The notes beneath the pieces are model-generated. The model was not told where the DNA came from. It made no database searches and was given only the letters and a program-made list of their open reading frames with translations. DNA of 64,000 bases from CTSoil-075 sp042610375 (lineage in GTDB: Bacteria > Bacillota > Negativicutes > DSM-13327): NCBI RefSeq assembly GCF_042610375.1, contig NZ_JBGJZL010000016.1:15898-79897 (forward strand), read 5' to 3'. A program made the translations under genes and the position numbers. Numbering within the stretch: position 1 is the first letter of the stretch; every line of letters starts with the position of its first letter. Positions 35,804-43,991 of this stretch are shown piece after piece.

Positions 35804-36229
35804 ATGGAAATCTGTATAACTTCTCTACTCCGCGAAAAAGGATTTAAAGTGACTCCCCAACGGCTAGCGATTTATAATATGTTAGCGTCAACTCACTCAC
35901 ATCCTAATGCGGAGATGATTTTTAATGAACTCCAAGCGATGTACCCAACAATGAGTTTAGCAACTGTTTATAAGACGATGGAGATTCTTAAAGAAATAGG
36001 ATTAGTAAAGATTCTAAACGCAGGCGAAGATAGTTTTCGTTATGATGCTGATACTAGTGATCATCCTCATGTAAGATGCATGGAATGTGGTCAGGTCGAG
36101 GATGTTGACAATATTGATTCTGTTGATTTTGTGAAGCAAGTAGCCCAGGGGACTAATTATAAATTGGTCAATCAACAGTTTTATTTCTATGGAATTTGTC
36201 CGAGCTGTCAGCGTAAAGAGTTAAACTAA
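35804..36229 (+). CDS. perR: PerR-like Fur-family metalloregulator
   Basis: 141 residues. The N-terminal winged helix (VTPQRLAIYNMLAS ... SLATVYKTMEIL) and the regulatory metal region FRYDADTSDHPHVRCMECG fit PerR, where the Asp and two His bind Fe/Mn and are oxidised by peroxide. Two CxxC pairs (CMECG, CPSCQ) hold structural zinc. The separate Fur function cannot be fully excluded. GGCGGTGAG precedes the ATG. A 7-1-7 box in its promoter suggests autoregulation. Confidence 0.82.
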   Translation: MEICITSLLREKGFKVTPQRLAIYNMLASTHSHPNAEMIFNELQAMYPTMSLATVYKTMEILKEIGLVKILNAGEDSFRYDADTSDHPHVRCMECGQVEDVDNIDSVDFVKQVAQGTNYKLVNQQFYFYGICPSCQRKELN

Positions 36230-36256
36230 GAACGTATTTTCTAAATAAGCATTAAG

Positions 36257-36288
36257 AAAAGTCTGGTCAATATGGCCAGACTTTTTTT
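36257..36288 (+). terminator. Terminator after perR
   Basis: AAAGTCTGGTC pairs with GGCCAGACTTT (36258-36284, one G-U) around AATAT, followed by TTTT. Confidence 0.85.
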
Positions 36289-36333
36289 CGTAATTAGAAG
36301 GTATAACACTTTCTCGATTACAAGTAAGAGCAA

Positions 36334-38055
36334 CTAAGATATCTTCTTTTCAGATAACAAGCATTCTTTAAAAATATGCTTATTGCACTTGTGGCAATGA
36401 TCTTTATTTATGTGTTCAATCGCATAGGTTATGGCATTTGAAGTATGAGGAAATAAATGATCAGGGCCAATTTGCTCATAAAGTCCTGTTGTTTTTAATT
36501 TTTTTTCAGGTTGTCCACTTAAACCACACATTAATACGATAATCCCTTTTTTTTGTAGGTTCTCAACAATCGTACGAAGATGGTTTTCACCAGTCAGATC
36601 AATTAAAGGAACTTTACTCATACGCAAAATAATAACTTTAGGATCATAATGAATGGTGTTCATAATGCTGTGAGAAAACATTTGAGCTGCTCCAAAAAAT
36701 AAAGGACCTTCAATGCTGAAAATACTAATTTGTGGGCAATCATGTGTTTCTGCCACATCTTGATCCGAAATCTCAACAAGATAATTCTCTTGGTCTGGAA
36801 CGACCTGTGTGACCACTAAAATGGCACTCATTCGTTTCACAAAGTTCATCATTGCCAATAGCAGACCAATTTCTACGGCGACTGTTAAATTGGCTAATAC
36901 AGTAAGGAAAAATGTAATTAATAATACTCCAGCATTAAATGGTCGTACTTTTACAATGCTGATAAAGGCATGGTGTTCACTCATATTATAAGCTACAATC
37001 ATTAAGACTGGAGCCATACTCGCTAGTGGAATCAGACCCGCATATGGTGCAAGAAGGAGCATTGTGATGAGTACAAAAATTGCAGAAATGATAATGGAAT
37101 ATCGTGTTGCCGCTCCGCATTTGATATTTGTTGCTGTACGAGCAATGGCACCCGTTGCTGGGATGCCGCCAAATAATGGAGCCACCATATTGGCGATACC
37201 CTGACCGATTAATTCCCGATTGCTGTTATGTTGTGTGCCTGACATCCCGTCAGCAACGACAGCTGACATTAAAGATTCAATGGCTCCTAATATAGCAATC
37301 GTCAGTGCTGGTTGAAGTAATTGATTTAACTTATCTAAGGTAAAAGTAGGAATTTTTAATTGCGGTAGATTACTGGGGATTCCGCCGAAGGTTGAGGCAA
37401 TTGTACTGACATCAGTAGGAAAAAAGATAGAAGCGATGAGGGTTGAAACGATAATTCCTACCAATGAGCCAGGGACTTTTGGCAAAAAACGTGGTGTAAG
37501 TAGGATGAATGCCAAACAGATGGATGCCGTGAGTGCGCTATAAGGATTGATCGTATTAAGGTGAACAATAATGTCACTCATATTGGCAATGAAACTTTCA
37601 TGACGTTCAAGACCTGTCAGACCTAAAAAGTTACCAATTTGACCAGTAAAGATATTTACGGCAATACCCGCTGTAAATCCTATTGTTACAGAGCGTGGTA
37701 TGAATTTGATTAATGAACCCATATCTAAAAAACCCATTACAATTAAGATAATTCCAGAAATAAATCCAGCAATGAGTAAATTTTCATAGCCATAGGTTAA
37801 GACAATGGATAATAATATAGGAACAAAAGCACCTGTAGGACCTGCGACCTGATATTTACTGCCACCAAATAAGGCAACTAAGCAAGCAGCAATAATTGTA
37901 GTATAAATACCATGCTCTGGATTGACGCCAGAGGCAATGGCGAATGCCATGGCAAGTGGTAATGAAATAACACCGACAGTAAGACCTGCAAGTAGATCTT
38001 TTTTGAAAAAACGAGTAAAATAACGTTTAAGTGGTACCCGGATGGCACGTGGCAT
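36334..38055 (-). CDS. SulP-family anion transporter with STAS domain
   Basis: 573 residues. Ten or more membrane segments with the SulP motifs LLAGLTVGVISLPLAMAFAIASG (residues about 20-42) and GIANMVAPLFGGIPATGAIART. A C-terminal STAS domain (about 440-540) has ILRMSKVPLIDLTGENHL. The last 25 residues are Cys/His-rich (HCHKCNKHIFKECLL), unusual for the family, and might bind a metal. Substrates could be sulfate, bicarbonate or another anion. It is divergent from an ArsR-type regulator that probably controls it. Confidence 0.85.
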   Translation of the reverse strand: MPRAIRVPLKRYFTRFFKKDLLAGLTVGVISLPLAMAFAIASGVNPEHGIYTTIIAACLVALFGGSKYQVAGPTGAFVPILLSIVLTYGYENLLIAGFISGIILIVMGFLDMGSLIKFIPRSVTIGFTAGIAVNIFTGQIGNFLGLTGLERHESFIANMSDIIVHLNTINPYSALTASICLAFILLTPRFLPKVPGSLVGIIVSTLIASIFFPTDVSTIASTFGGIPSNLPQLKIPTFTLDKLNQLLQPALTIAILGAIESLMSAVVADGMSGTQHNSNRELIGQGIANMVAPLFGGIPATGAIARTATNIKCGAATRYSIIISAIFVLITMLLLAPYAGLIPLASMAPVLMIVAYNMSEHHAFISIVKVRPFNAGVLLITFFLTVLANLTVAVEIGLLLAMMNFVKRMSAILVVTQVVPDQENYLVEISDQDVAETHDCPQISIFSIEGPLFFGAAQMFSHSIMNTIHYDPKVIILRMSKVPLIDLTGENHLRTIVENLQKKGIIVLMCGLSGQPEKKLKTTGLYEQIGPDHLFPHTSNAITYAIEHINKDHCHKCNKHIFKECLLSEKKIS

Positions 38056-38180
38056 ATGAAAACCCCTTTCAAATTCCCCAGAAAATAGATATGTCCACTA
38101 TTATACACCTATATCAAAAATATGTGCAATAACAATATGTTGAAATGTTTATATATATATAGTATTATAAAGTTTATAGA

Positions 38181-38205
38181 TTTGAATATTTGAATATTTG
38201 AAGAT
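38181..38205. promoter_or_regulatory. Tandem TTGAATAT operator in the sulP/arsR divergent region
   Basis: Three head-to-tail 8-mers (TTGAATAT, TTGAATAT, TTGAAGAT) occupy 38182-38205. ATTTGAAT-type repeats resemble BigR/ArsR-family operators. The position is 44 bases before the regulator start. Confidence 0.5.
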
Positions 38206-38248
38206 AAAATGTCATTGATAATAAAGTAAGTAAAGAAGGAGTGAACTC

Positions 38249-38584
38249 ATGAATCGCGAAGTTCAACAATTTAAGGCTGAATTTTTTAAAGCTTTATCCC
38301 ATCCATTGCGAGTCCATATTTTAGAAATTTTATGTGAGGGCGATAAGAATGTTAATGAGTTACAATCTTTATGCGGTGTAGAAGGATCAGCCATTTCACA
38401 GCAATTGGCTATTTTGCGTAATAAAAAAATTGTCACAGCACGCAAAGAAGGAACGCGCGTGTTGTATTCTTTGCAAGATCCGATGATCAAAGAGCTGCTT
38501 GGGATTGCTCGGCAAATTTTTAATAATCATCTTATTGATACCATTAGCATGTTGGATCGTTTTCATAAAGAATCATTAGTATAG
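38249..38584 (+). CDS. ArsR-family transcriptional regulator
   Basis: 111 residues with the winged helix FKALSHPLRVHILEILCEG ... NVNELQSLCGVEGSAISQQLAIL. Two cysteines (in ILCEG and SLCGV) could act as a thiol switch of the BigR/SqrR type; the CxCxxC metal motif of ArsR proper is absent. GAAGGAG precedes the ATG. It is divergently transcribed from the SulP gene across a 193-base region with repeated operator-like 8-mers. Confidence 0.82.
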   Translation: MNREVQQFKAEFFKALSHPLRVHILEILCEGDKNVNELQSLCGVEGSAISQQLAILRNKKIVTARKEGTRVLYSLQDPMIKELLGIARQIFNNHLIDTISMLDRFHKESLV

Positions 38585-38678
38585 AGAGATTGTTTATATT
38601 TAAAGAATTTTAATGTCATTTCTAGCACAGGAGTGACATTAAAATTATGTTTCTTACTATGATTGAGGAGGAATGTAG

Positions 38679-40091
38679 ATGCTAGATGTGCTGAATAGAG
38701 AGAATTTTCCTACAGAATTAACATTGGCACAAGAATTATTTCATGAGCTAGAGGCAATTATCAGTTCTTCTTATGATGGTATGTTCATTACCGACGGAGA
38801 GGGAGTTGTACTGCGGGTTAATAGTGCTTATGAACGTATTACAGGTATTAAAGTAAATGAAGTATTAGGAAGAAATGTTAAAATCCTTGTAGAGGAAGGA
38901 TATTATGATGAATCTGTGACTGTGTTAGTTATGGAGAAACTTGAAACCATAACGATAAATCAAACAATCAAAAAAAATCGTAAGATATTAGTGACAGGAA
39001 ATCCAATTTTTGATGAACTCGGCAACTTATTTCGAGTTGTAACGAATGTGCGGGATATTACAGAATTAGCTGATTTGCAAAGTAAATTGCTAAAAACAAA
39101 AGAGCAAACCTTGAAATATAAAGCTGAATTATCTCATTTGCGATCCCTACATATTCAAGATAAGGAAATGATTTCTCGCAGTAGTAAGATGGCGCAAGTT
39201 GTTGAGCTTGCAATGAAAATTGCTGATGTGGATTCGACAGTGATGATCAATGGTGAATCAGGTACTGGTAAAGAATTAATTGCCAAGCTCATTCACAAAC
39301 AAGGGAAAGGTGCCTCGAAGCCTTTTATTAAAATTAACTGTGCTGCCATTCCTGAACAATTGCTGGAATCTGAGTTATTTGGTTATGAGGGGGGAGCATT
39401 TACTGGAGCGAGGAAAGAAGGTAAACCAGGTTTATTTGAATTAGCACATCGTGGAACTCTCTTTCTTGATGAAGTAGGAGATTTACCCTTACTATTGCAA
39501 GTCAAATTGCTTCGAGCAATACAAGAAAAAGAAGTTTTGCGCGTTGGCGGTACAAAGACCATTCCTATTAATGCACGAATTATTGCTGCTACACATCGAG
39601 ATCTGAGCAGTATGGTCAAAAAAGGGACTTTCCGTGAAGATTTATATTATCGATTGATGGTTGTACCCATTTATCTACCCCCATTACGTGAGCGTAAAGA
39701 AGATATTTCCTTATTGGCAATGCACTTTATTGACAAATTTAATCATCGTTTTGGCTATAACAAAAAACTTATGCCCCAAGTTATTGATAAATTAATGAGT
39801 TATCCATGGCCAGGTAATGTTCGCGAATTAGAAAATGTAATAGAACGCATGGTGGTGACAGCACCGAGTGAAGAGATGACGGCTAATCTTCTTCCAGAGA
39901 ATATTGGAAATAAAATATTTTTGCCGAAAAGAGGAACAAAGTTAAAAGAAGCTGTAGAACAAACTGAGGCATATCTCTTAGCTGAGAGTTATAACGAATA
40001 TAAATCTTGGCAAAAAGTCGCTGAGATATTGGGTGTCGACCGAACGACTATTTTTCGCAAGGTGGTCCGATATAAGCTAGGAAAAGCTTAA
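38679..40091 (+). CDS. PAS-AAA+ sigma-54 dependent activator
   Basis: 470 residues. A PAS domain (about 25-130: SSYDGMFITDGEGVVLRVNSAY) and a coiled linker precede the AAA+ domain. Walker A is GESGTGKE, the sigma-54 contact loop GAFTGA is intact, Walker B is GTLFLDEVGDL and the R-finger region REDLYYRLMV. A C-terminal Fis-type HTH (WQKVAEILGVDRTTIFRKV) follows. No receiver domain is present, so the signal is probably a small molecule bound by PAS. GAGGAGG precedes the ATG. It most likely activates the 4-hydroxybutyrate operon just downstream, which has a -24/-12 promoter. Confidence 0.92.
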   Translation: MLDVLNRENFPTELTLAQELFHELEAIISSSYDGMFITDGEGVVLRVNSAYERITGIKVNEVLGRNVKILVEEGYYDESVTVLVMEKLETITINQTIKKNRKILVTGNPIFDELGNLFRVVTNVRDITELADLQSKLLKTKEQTLKYKAELSHLRSLHIQDKEMISRSSKMAQVVELAMKIADVDSTVMINGESGTGKELIAKLIHKQGKGASKPFIKINCAAIPEQLLESELFGYEGGAFTGARKEGKPGLFELAHRGTLFLDEVGDLPLLLQVKLLRAIQEKEVLRVGGTKTIPINARIIAATHRDLSSMVKKGTFREDLYYRLMVVPIYLPPLRERKEDISLLAMHFIDKFNHRFGYNKKLMPQVIDKLMSYPWPGNVRELENVIERMVVTAPSEEMTANLLPENIGNKIFLPKRGTKLKEAVEQTEAYLLAESYNEYKSWQKVAEILGVDRTTIFRKVVRYKLGKA

Positions 40092-40108
40092 TGTTGCATT
40101 ATTACTAC

Positions 40109-40125
40109 TGTAGCAACTATGCACA
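40109..40125 (+). promoter_or_regulatory. Upstream activator site 1 (candidate)
   Basis: TGTAGCAACTATGCACA matches the second site at 40169 in 13 of 17 positions and is 60 bases from it, as expected for enhancer-like sites of a sigma-54 activator. Confidence 0.5.
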
Positions 40126-40168
40126 AAGTCAATAATAGAGTAAGAAAAAACGATGAACTAAGAAAAAA

Positions 40169-40185
40169 TGTTGCATTATTGCACA
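40169..40185 (+). promoter_or_regulatory. Upstream activator site 2 (candidate)
   Basis: TGTTGCATTATTGCACA is an imperfect palindrome (TGTTGCA-n4-TGCACA) 84 bases before the -24 element. Confidence 0.55.
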
Positions 40186-40210
40186 ATAAAAAGAATTATC
40201 TAAATAGTTT

Positions 40211-40248
40211 AAAAACTAGGAAACCCGCGGGTGTTTCCTAGTTTTTTT
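40211..40248 (+). terminator. Terminator of the sigma-54 activator gene
   Basis: AAAAACTAGGAAAC pairs with GTTTCCTAGTTTTT around CCGCGGGT, followed by TTATTTT. It insulates the activator gene from the operon promoter. Confidence 0.8.
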
Positions 40249-40252
40249 ATTT

Positions 40253-40268
40253 TGGCATGATAGTTGCA
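40253..40268 (+). promoter_or_regulatory. Sigma-54 (-24/-12) promoter of the 4-hydroxybutyrate operon
   Basis: TGGCATGATAGTTGCA matches TGGCACR-n4-TTGCW, with the invariant GG and GC ten bases apart. Transcription should start near 40280, leaving a leader of about 120 bases. Confidence 0.85.
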
Positions 40269-40402
40269 ATATTAAAATAGTATAAAGTGAACGTTAAGAC
40301 GATGAGCAAAGTAGTAATGAGTAATCATGACAAGGGGGTGATTTTGAACGATCGGAATGAGTCAAGATACTGAATAAAAAAAGAATAGGAAAGGGTGTTA
40401 TT

Positions 40403-41815
40403 ATGAGCTGGTTAGGTCCTACTTATAAACGCAATTTTGGTGAGGTTCAACCTCATATTCCGCTTGGTCCATTTCAGTTGAGATTGCCATTTATCCATTA
40501 TCGTTTTGAAGTACCTGATTTTATTCAAGGATTATTGATGTGTGCTGTATGCTTAGGTATTATTCCAGTGTTACAAGAATATCTGGGCATGCCTTTTGAA
40601 ATTGCCATTACGGTAGTTATCTTAAATGGTTTCTTTTATTTATGGCATGCTCATTTGGGAGATCCTGTTATTCCTGGCTGGATTACACCAGCAATACCAT
40701 TACTGCTATTGTGGCTTAAAGCCTTCCCTGAAGGGGTGGATAGAATCCATGCTCTGATTGCATTTGAAATGGAATTAGGTATTTTTGCATTATTTTTGGG
40801 AGCAACAGGGTTAGCGAAAAAATTTGTTGATATCGTACCTGATGCTTTAAAGGCTGGTATCTTAATTGGCGCTGGGATTGCAGCTGTGAGATTGGTCTTT
40901 GAAAAAGGAGGACGTTTTGATTCTTACCCATGGACCATTACGATTGCAATTGGTTTTGCTTTTTATATTCTATTCTCCAATCATTTTAAAACCTTAAGAA
41001 ATAAACACATTATTTTTAAATATTTATCTGATTTAGGTCTTATGCCAGCACTTGTTTTAGCAATCATCATTGCACCGCTGCTTGGAGAATTGCCATGGCC
41101 TACGATCACTTGGAGTATTACCATTCCTCAATTTTACACTTTATTTACCGAGTGGACTCCTTTCTCTGCAAGAATTGGATGGCCGCCTCTAAGCCTATTT
41201 GCTGATGCATTTCCTTTAGTAGCAGCAACATATGTCGTACTTTTTGGTGAGTTAATTCAAGCAGAAGCATTGATTGATGAAGCCCGTGAATTCCGTCATG
41301 GTGATGAAAACGTTCATTATGATGCAAATCGTAATAATATTATCTGTGGCATTCGCAATATTAGCATGTCGATGCTAGGTCCAGATTTGTCCATGTGCGG
41401 TCCGTTGTGGGCAGCGATGCAAGTTGTAACTTGCGAACGATATAAACATGGTCGAGAAGCCATGGATAGCTTATTTGGTGGTGTAGCATCCTTTAGGCTC
41501 GGTACATTTTGCAGTTATTTTTTAATGCCTATTGTCACTTTAGTAAAACCAATCCTGCCTATTTCTCTTTCCCTTACTATGTTAGTGCAAGGATATGTAG
41601 CCATTCGGGTAGGTGTTTTGAAAGCTCGTACTTTTAACGACCTGGGTGTGGCGGGGATTGTTGCTTCCGTATTGATTTCCCGTGGTGCTGGATTTGCATT
41701 TGCAGTAGGTGTTGTTCTCTCGATATTGATCTATGGTAAAGATTTTCTGCGCAATTGGTCGACATATGATGTCAATAAAGACCCCGTATTCAATAGTCGA
41801 ATTGACTCTGAATAA
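40403..41815 (+). CDS. Multi-pass permease (NCS2/SLC23-like), candidate 4-hydroxybutyrate transporter
   Basis: 470 residues and about 12 hydrophobic segments. Recognisable stretches are HLGDPVIPGWITPAIPLLLLW, PDALKAGILIGAGIAAVRL and a polar central loop LIQAEALIDEAREFRHGDENV before the NNIICGIRNISM segment. The general fold resembles nucleobase/ascorbate-type (SLC23) or SulP-like permeases, but I cannot place it in a characterised family. As first gene of the sigma-54 operon for 4-hydroxybutyrate breakdown, it is the natural candidate for substrate uptake. The ATG follows GGAAAGGGTG. Confidence 0.7.
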   Translation: MSWLGPTYKRNFGEVQPHIPLGPFQLRLPFIHYRFEVPDFIQGLLMCAVCLGIIPVLQEYLGMPFEIAITVVILNGFFYLWHAHLGDPVIPGWITPAIPLLLLWLKAFPEGVDRIHALIAFEMELGIFALFLGATGLAKKFVDIVPDALKAGILIGAGIAAVRLVFEKGGRFDSYPWTITIAIGFAFYILFSNHFKTLRNKHIIFKYLSDLGLMPALVLAIIIAPLLGELPWPTITWSITIPQFYTLFTEWTPFSARIGWPPLSLFADAFPLVAATYVVLFGELIQAEALIDEAREFRHGDENVHYDANRNNIICGIRNISMSMLGPDLSMCGPLWAAMQVVTCERYKHGREAMDSLFGGVASFRLGTFCSYFLMPIVTLVKPILPISLSLTMLVQGYVAIRVGVLKARTFNDLGVAGIVASVLISRGAGFAFAVGVVLSILIYGKDFLRNWSTYDVNKDPVFNSRIDSE

Positions 41816-41876
41816 GATTTTTAAATTTGAGTCATATAATAAAAATTTAATAAATATCATTTAGGAGGGTATTATT

Positions 41877-43331
41877 ATGTCTTTTAAAACAGCTGAGCAA
41901 TATGAAGAAAGTTTGCGAAAATTAAACTTTAAGGTGTACTTGCAAGGTGAATTAGTGGAAAACTGTGTAGATCATCCCATTATTAGACCATCCATGAATT
42001 CTGTGAAAATGACTTATGAATTGGCCCAAGATCCTCAATATGAAGAATTGATGACAGCGACGTCTCACCTTACGGGTAAGAAAATAAATCGTTTTTGCCA
42101 TCTTCACCAAAGTGCTGATGATCTTGTAAAAAAAGTAAAGATGCAGCGTTTATTAGGTCAAAAGACAGCAGCTTGCTTTCAACGCTGTGTTGGTATGGAT
42201 GCAATTAATGCGGTTGATAGTGTAACTTTCGAAATGGACAAAAAGCTCGGTACGACTTATCATGAGCGATTTACTAAATTCTTATTACAAATGCAAGAAG
42301 AAGATTGGACCGTCGATGGTGCTATGACTGATCCTAAAGGTGATCGCGGACTATCTCCAAGCAAGCAAGTTGATCCTGATTTGTTTGTTCATATTGTAGA
42401 AAAAAGAGAAGATGGTATTGTTATTTGTGGTGCAAAAGCCCATCAAACAGGTGCTATTAATTCCCATATGATCTTAGTGATGCCAACCATTGCCATGGTG
42501 AAAGAAGATGCTGATTATGCTGTTTCCTTCGTGGCACCGGCAGATGCAGAAGGAATATTCTATATTTATGGACGCCAATCTTGTGATACTCGCAAACTTG
42601 AAGGCGGAGATATTGATGTTGGTAATAAACAGTTTGGCGGTCACGAAGCGCTGATGGTATTCGATCATGTATTTATTCCATGGGAAAACGTCTTTATGTG
42701 TGGAGAGTACGAATTTAGTGGTGCCTTGGTAGAACGTTTCGCTGGATATCATCGCCAAAGTTATGGTGGCTGTAAAGTGGGTGTCGGTGATGTATTAATT
42801 GGTGCGGCAGCTTTAGCAGCTGATTATAATGGTGCAGCGCGGGCTTCTCATGTTAAGGATAAACTGATTGAAATGATGCATTTGAATGAAACATTGTATG
42901 CCTGCGGTATTGCGTGTTCTGCTGAAGGGCACAAGACGGCATCGGGTAATTATATAATTGATCTGTTACTTGCTAACGTTTGTAAACAAAATGTAACTCG
43001 TTTTCCTTATGAAATTGCTCGCCTAGCGGAAGATATTGCTGGCGGTTTAATGGTTACCATGCCATCAGAAAAAGATTTACACCATCCCGAAATTGGAAAG
43101 GTCGTCGAGAAATATTTCCGTGGTGTAAATTCTGTATCTACAGAACATCGTCTGCGCGTTTTACGCTTGATTGAAAATATCACATTAGGCACTGCGGCAG
43201 TTGGCTATCGTACAGAATCCATGCATGGAGCCGGTTCACCGCAAGCACAACGGATTATGATTGCTCGTCAAGGTAATATTGAGCAGAAAAAAGAATTGGC
43301 TAAAGTGATTGCCGGTATCTCTAAAAAATAA
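41877..43331 (+). CDS. abfD: 4-hydroxybutyryl-CoA dehydratase / vinylacetyl-CoA isomerase
   Basis: 484 residues, the expected length. It dehydrates 4-hydroxybutyryl-CoA to crotonyl-CoA by a radical mechanism with FAD and an unusual [4Fe-4S] cluster. The four cluster ligands are visible: C100 and C104 in AACFQRCVGMDA, and H292 and C299 in HRQSYGGCKVG, equivalent to the ligands of the Clostridium aminobutyricum enzyme. The FAD-binding acyl-CoA dehydrogenase-like fold covers the rest (GAKAHQTGAINSHMILVMPT). TTAGGAGGG precedes the ATG. A NifU-like gene follows, which may serve its cluster. Confidence 0.95.
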   Translation: MSFKTAEQYEESLRKLNFKVYLQGELVENCVDHPIIRPSMNSVKMTYELAQDPQYEELMTATSHLTGKKINRFCHLHQSADDLVKKVKMQRLLGQKTAACFQRCVGMDAINAVDSVTFEMDKKLGTTYHERFTKFLLQMQEEDWTVDGAMTDPKGDRGLSPSKQVDPDLFVHIVEKREDGIVICGAKAHQTGAINSHMILVMPTIAMVKEDADYAVSFVAPADAEGIFYIYGRQSCDTRKLEGGDIDVGNKQFGGHEALMVFDHVFIPWENVFMCGEYEFSGALVERFAGYHRQSYGGCKVGVGDVLIGAAALAADYNGAARASHVKDKLIEMMHLNETLYACGIACSAEGHKTASGNYIIDLLLANVCKQNVTRFPYEIARLAEDIAGGLMVTMPSEKDLHHPEIGKVVEKYFRGVNSVSTEHRLRVLRLIENITLGTAAVGYRTESMHGAGSPQAQRIMIARQGNIEQKKELAKVIAGISKK

Positions 43332-43379
43332 GGTGACATCATGATGAGTTAACGTTAAAAGTCAAGTGAGGATTATTCG

Positions 43380-43661
43380 ATGGAAAAAATACAAGAAGTG
43401 ATTGCAGAGCAGATTCGTCCAGCGCTGCATGCACATAATGGAGATATTGAATTTGTTGAAGTCACAGCTGATGGGTTTGTTAAAGTAAGACTGAGTGGGG
43501 CATGTGCAACATGCCCCGGTGCTGAGCAAACCATGTCAGAGGTTGTTGAAGGAAAATTAAGAGAAGTATACCCGAATTTGAAAGGTGTTATACCTGTATA
43601 TCAGGTTAGTGATGATCTAATTCATCAAGCGTTAAAAATATTGCGGAAGGGCAAAGGATAA
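43380..43661 (+). CDS. NifU-like Fe-S scaffold protein
   Basis: 93 residues forming a NifU C-terminal domain. It has RPALHAHNGDIEFVEVTADG and the cluster-binding CATCPGAEQTM (CxxC). Such proteins assemble or deliver [Fe-S] clusters. In this operon the likely client is the oxygen-sensitive cluster of 4-hydroxybutyryl-CoA dehydratase. The ATG is preceded by GTGAGGATT. The gene ends immediately before the next ATG. Confidence 0.88.
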   Translation: MEKIQEVIAEQIRPALHAHNGDIEFVEVTADGFVKVRLSGACATCPGAEQTMSEVVEGKLREVYPNLKGVIPVYQVSDDLIHQALKILRKGKG

Positions 43662-43991
43662 ATGACGAACAATCGGCGAATTAGCATTCATTTTTGTGGT
43701 GGCTGTAATCCGCGGATTGATCGAGGGCAAGTCGCCGCTCAGGTAGTAACCATACTTAAGTCCAAGGATTATCAAGTTTGTTATAACTCTTTGGATGTTG
43801 ATTTTGTGATTTATTTGAGCGGATGTACGGCTAATTGTTCAGTAAAAAATAAGAAGAGCAATCATCCGTCAGTTGTAGTTGCTGCAAATACACTTGATGC
43901 AATGACTATAAATGAAGAACAACTTGTCACCGAAATTGTGATGAAAGTGGGGGCTTATTTTGAATCAATGGAAAGAAAAGTATCAACATAA
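43662..43991 (+). CDS. Small protein with CGGCNPRIDR motif, function unknown
   Basis: 109 residues. The N-terminus RISIHFCGGCNPRIDRGQVAA has a CxxC motif on a beta strand, followed by a second pair in LSGCTANCSVKNK. The pattern of four cysteines suggests Fe-S or thiol-redox chemistry; I do not know the family. It starts directly after the NifU-like stop and overlaps the CoA-transferase start by 32 bases, so it is tightly coupled in the operon. Confidence 0.75.
   Translation: MTNNRRISIHFCGGCNPRIDRGQVAAQVVTILKSKDYQVCYNSLDVDFVIYLSGCTANCSVKNKKSNHPSVVVAANTLDAMTINEEQLVTEIVMKVGAYFESMERKVST

Noticed and set aside
38181..38205. Start of a CRISPR or tandem repeat array
   Set aside because: Only three 8-base units without spacers, between divergent genes; better explained as an operator.
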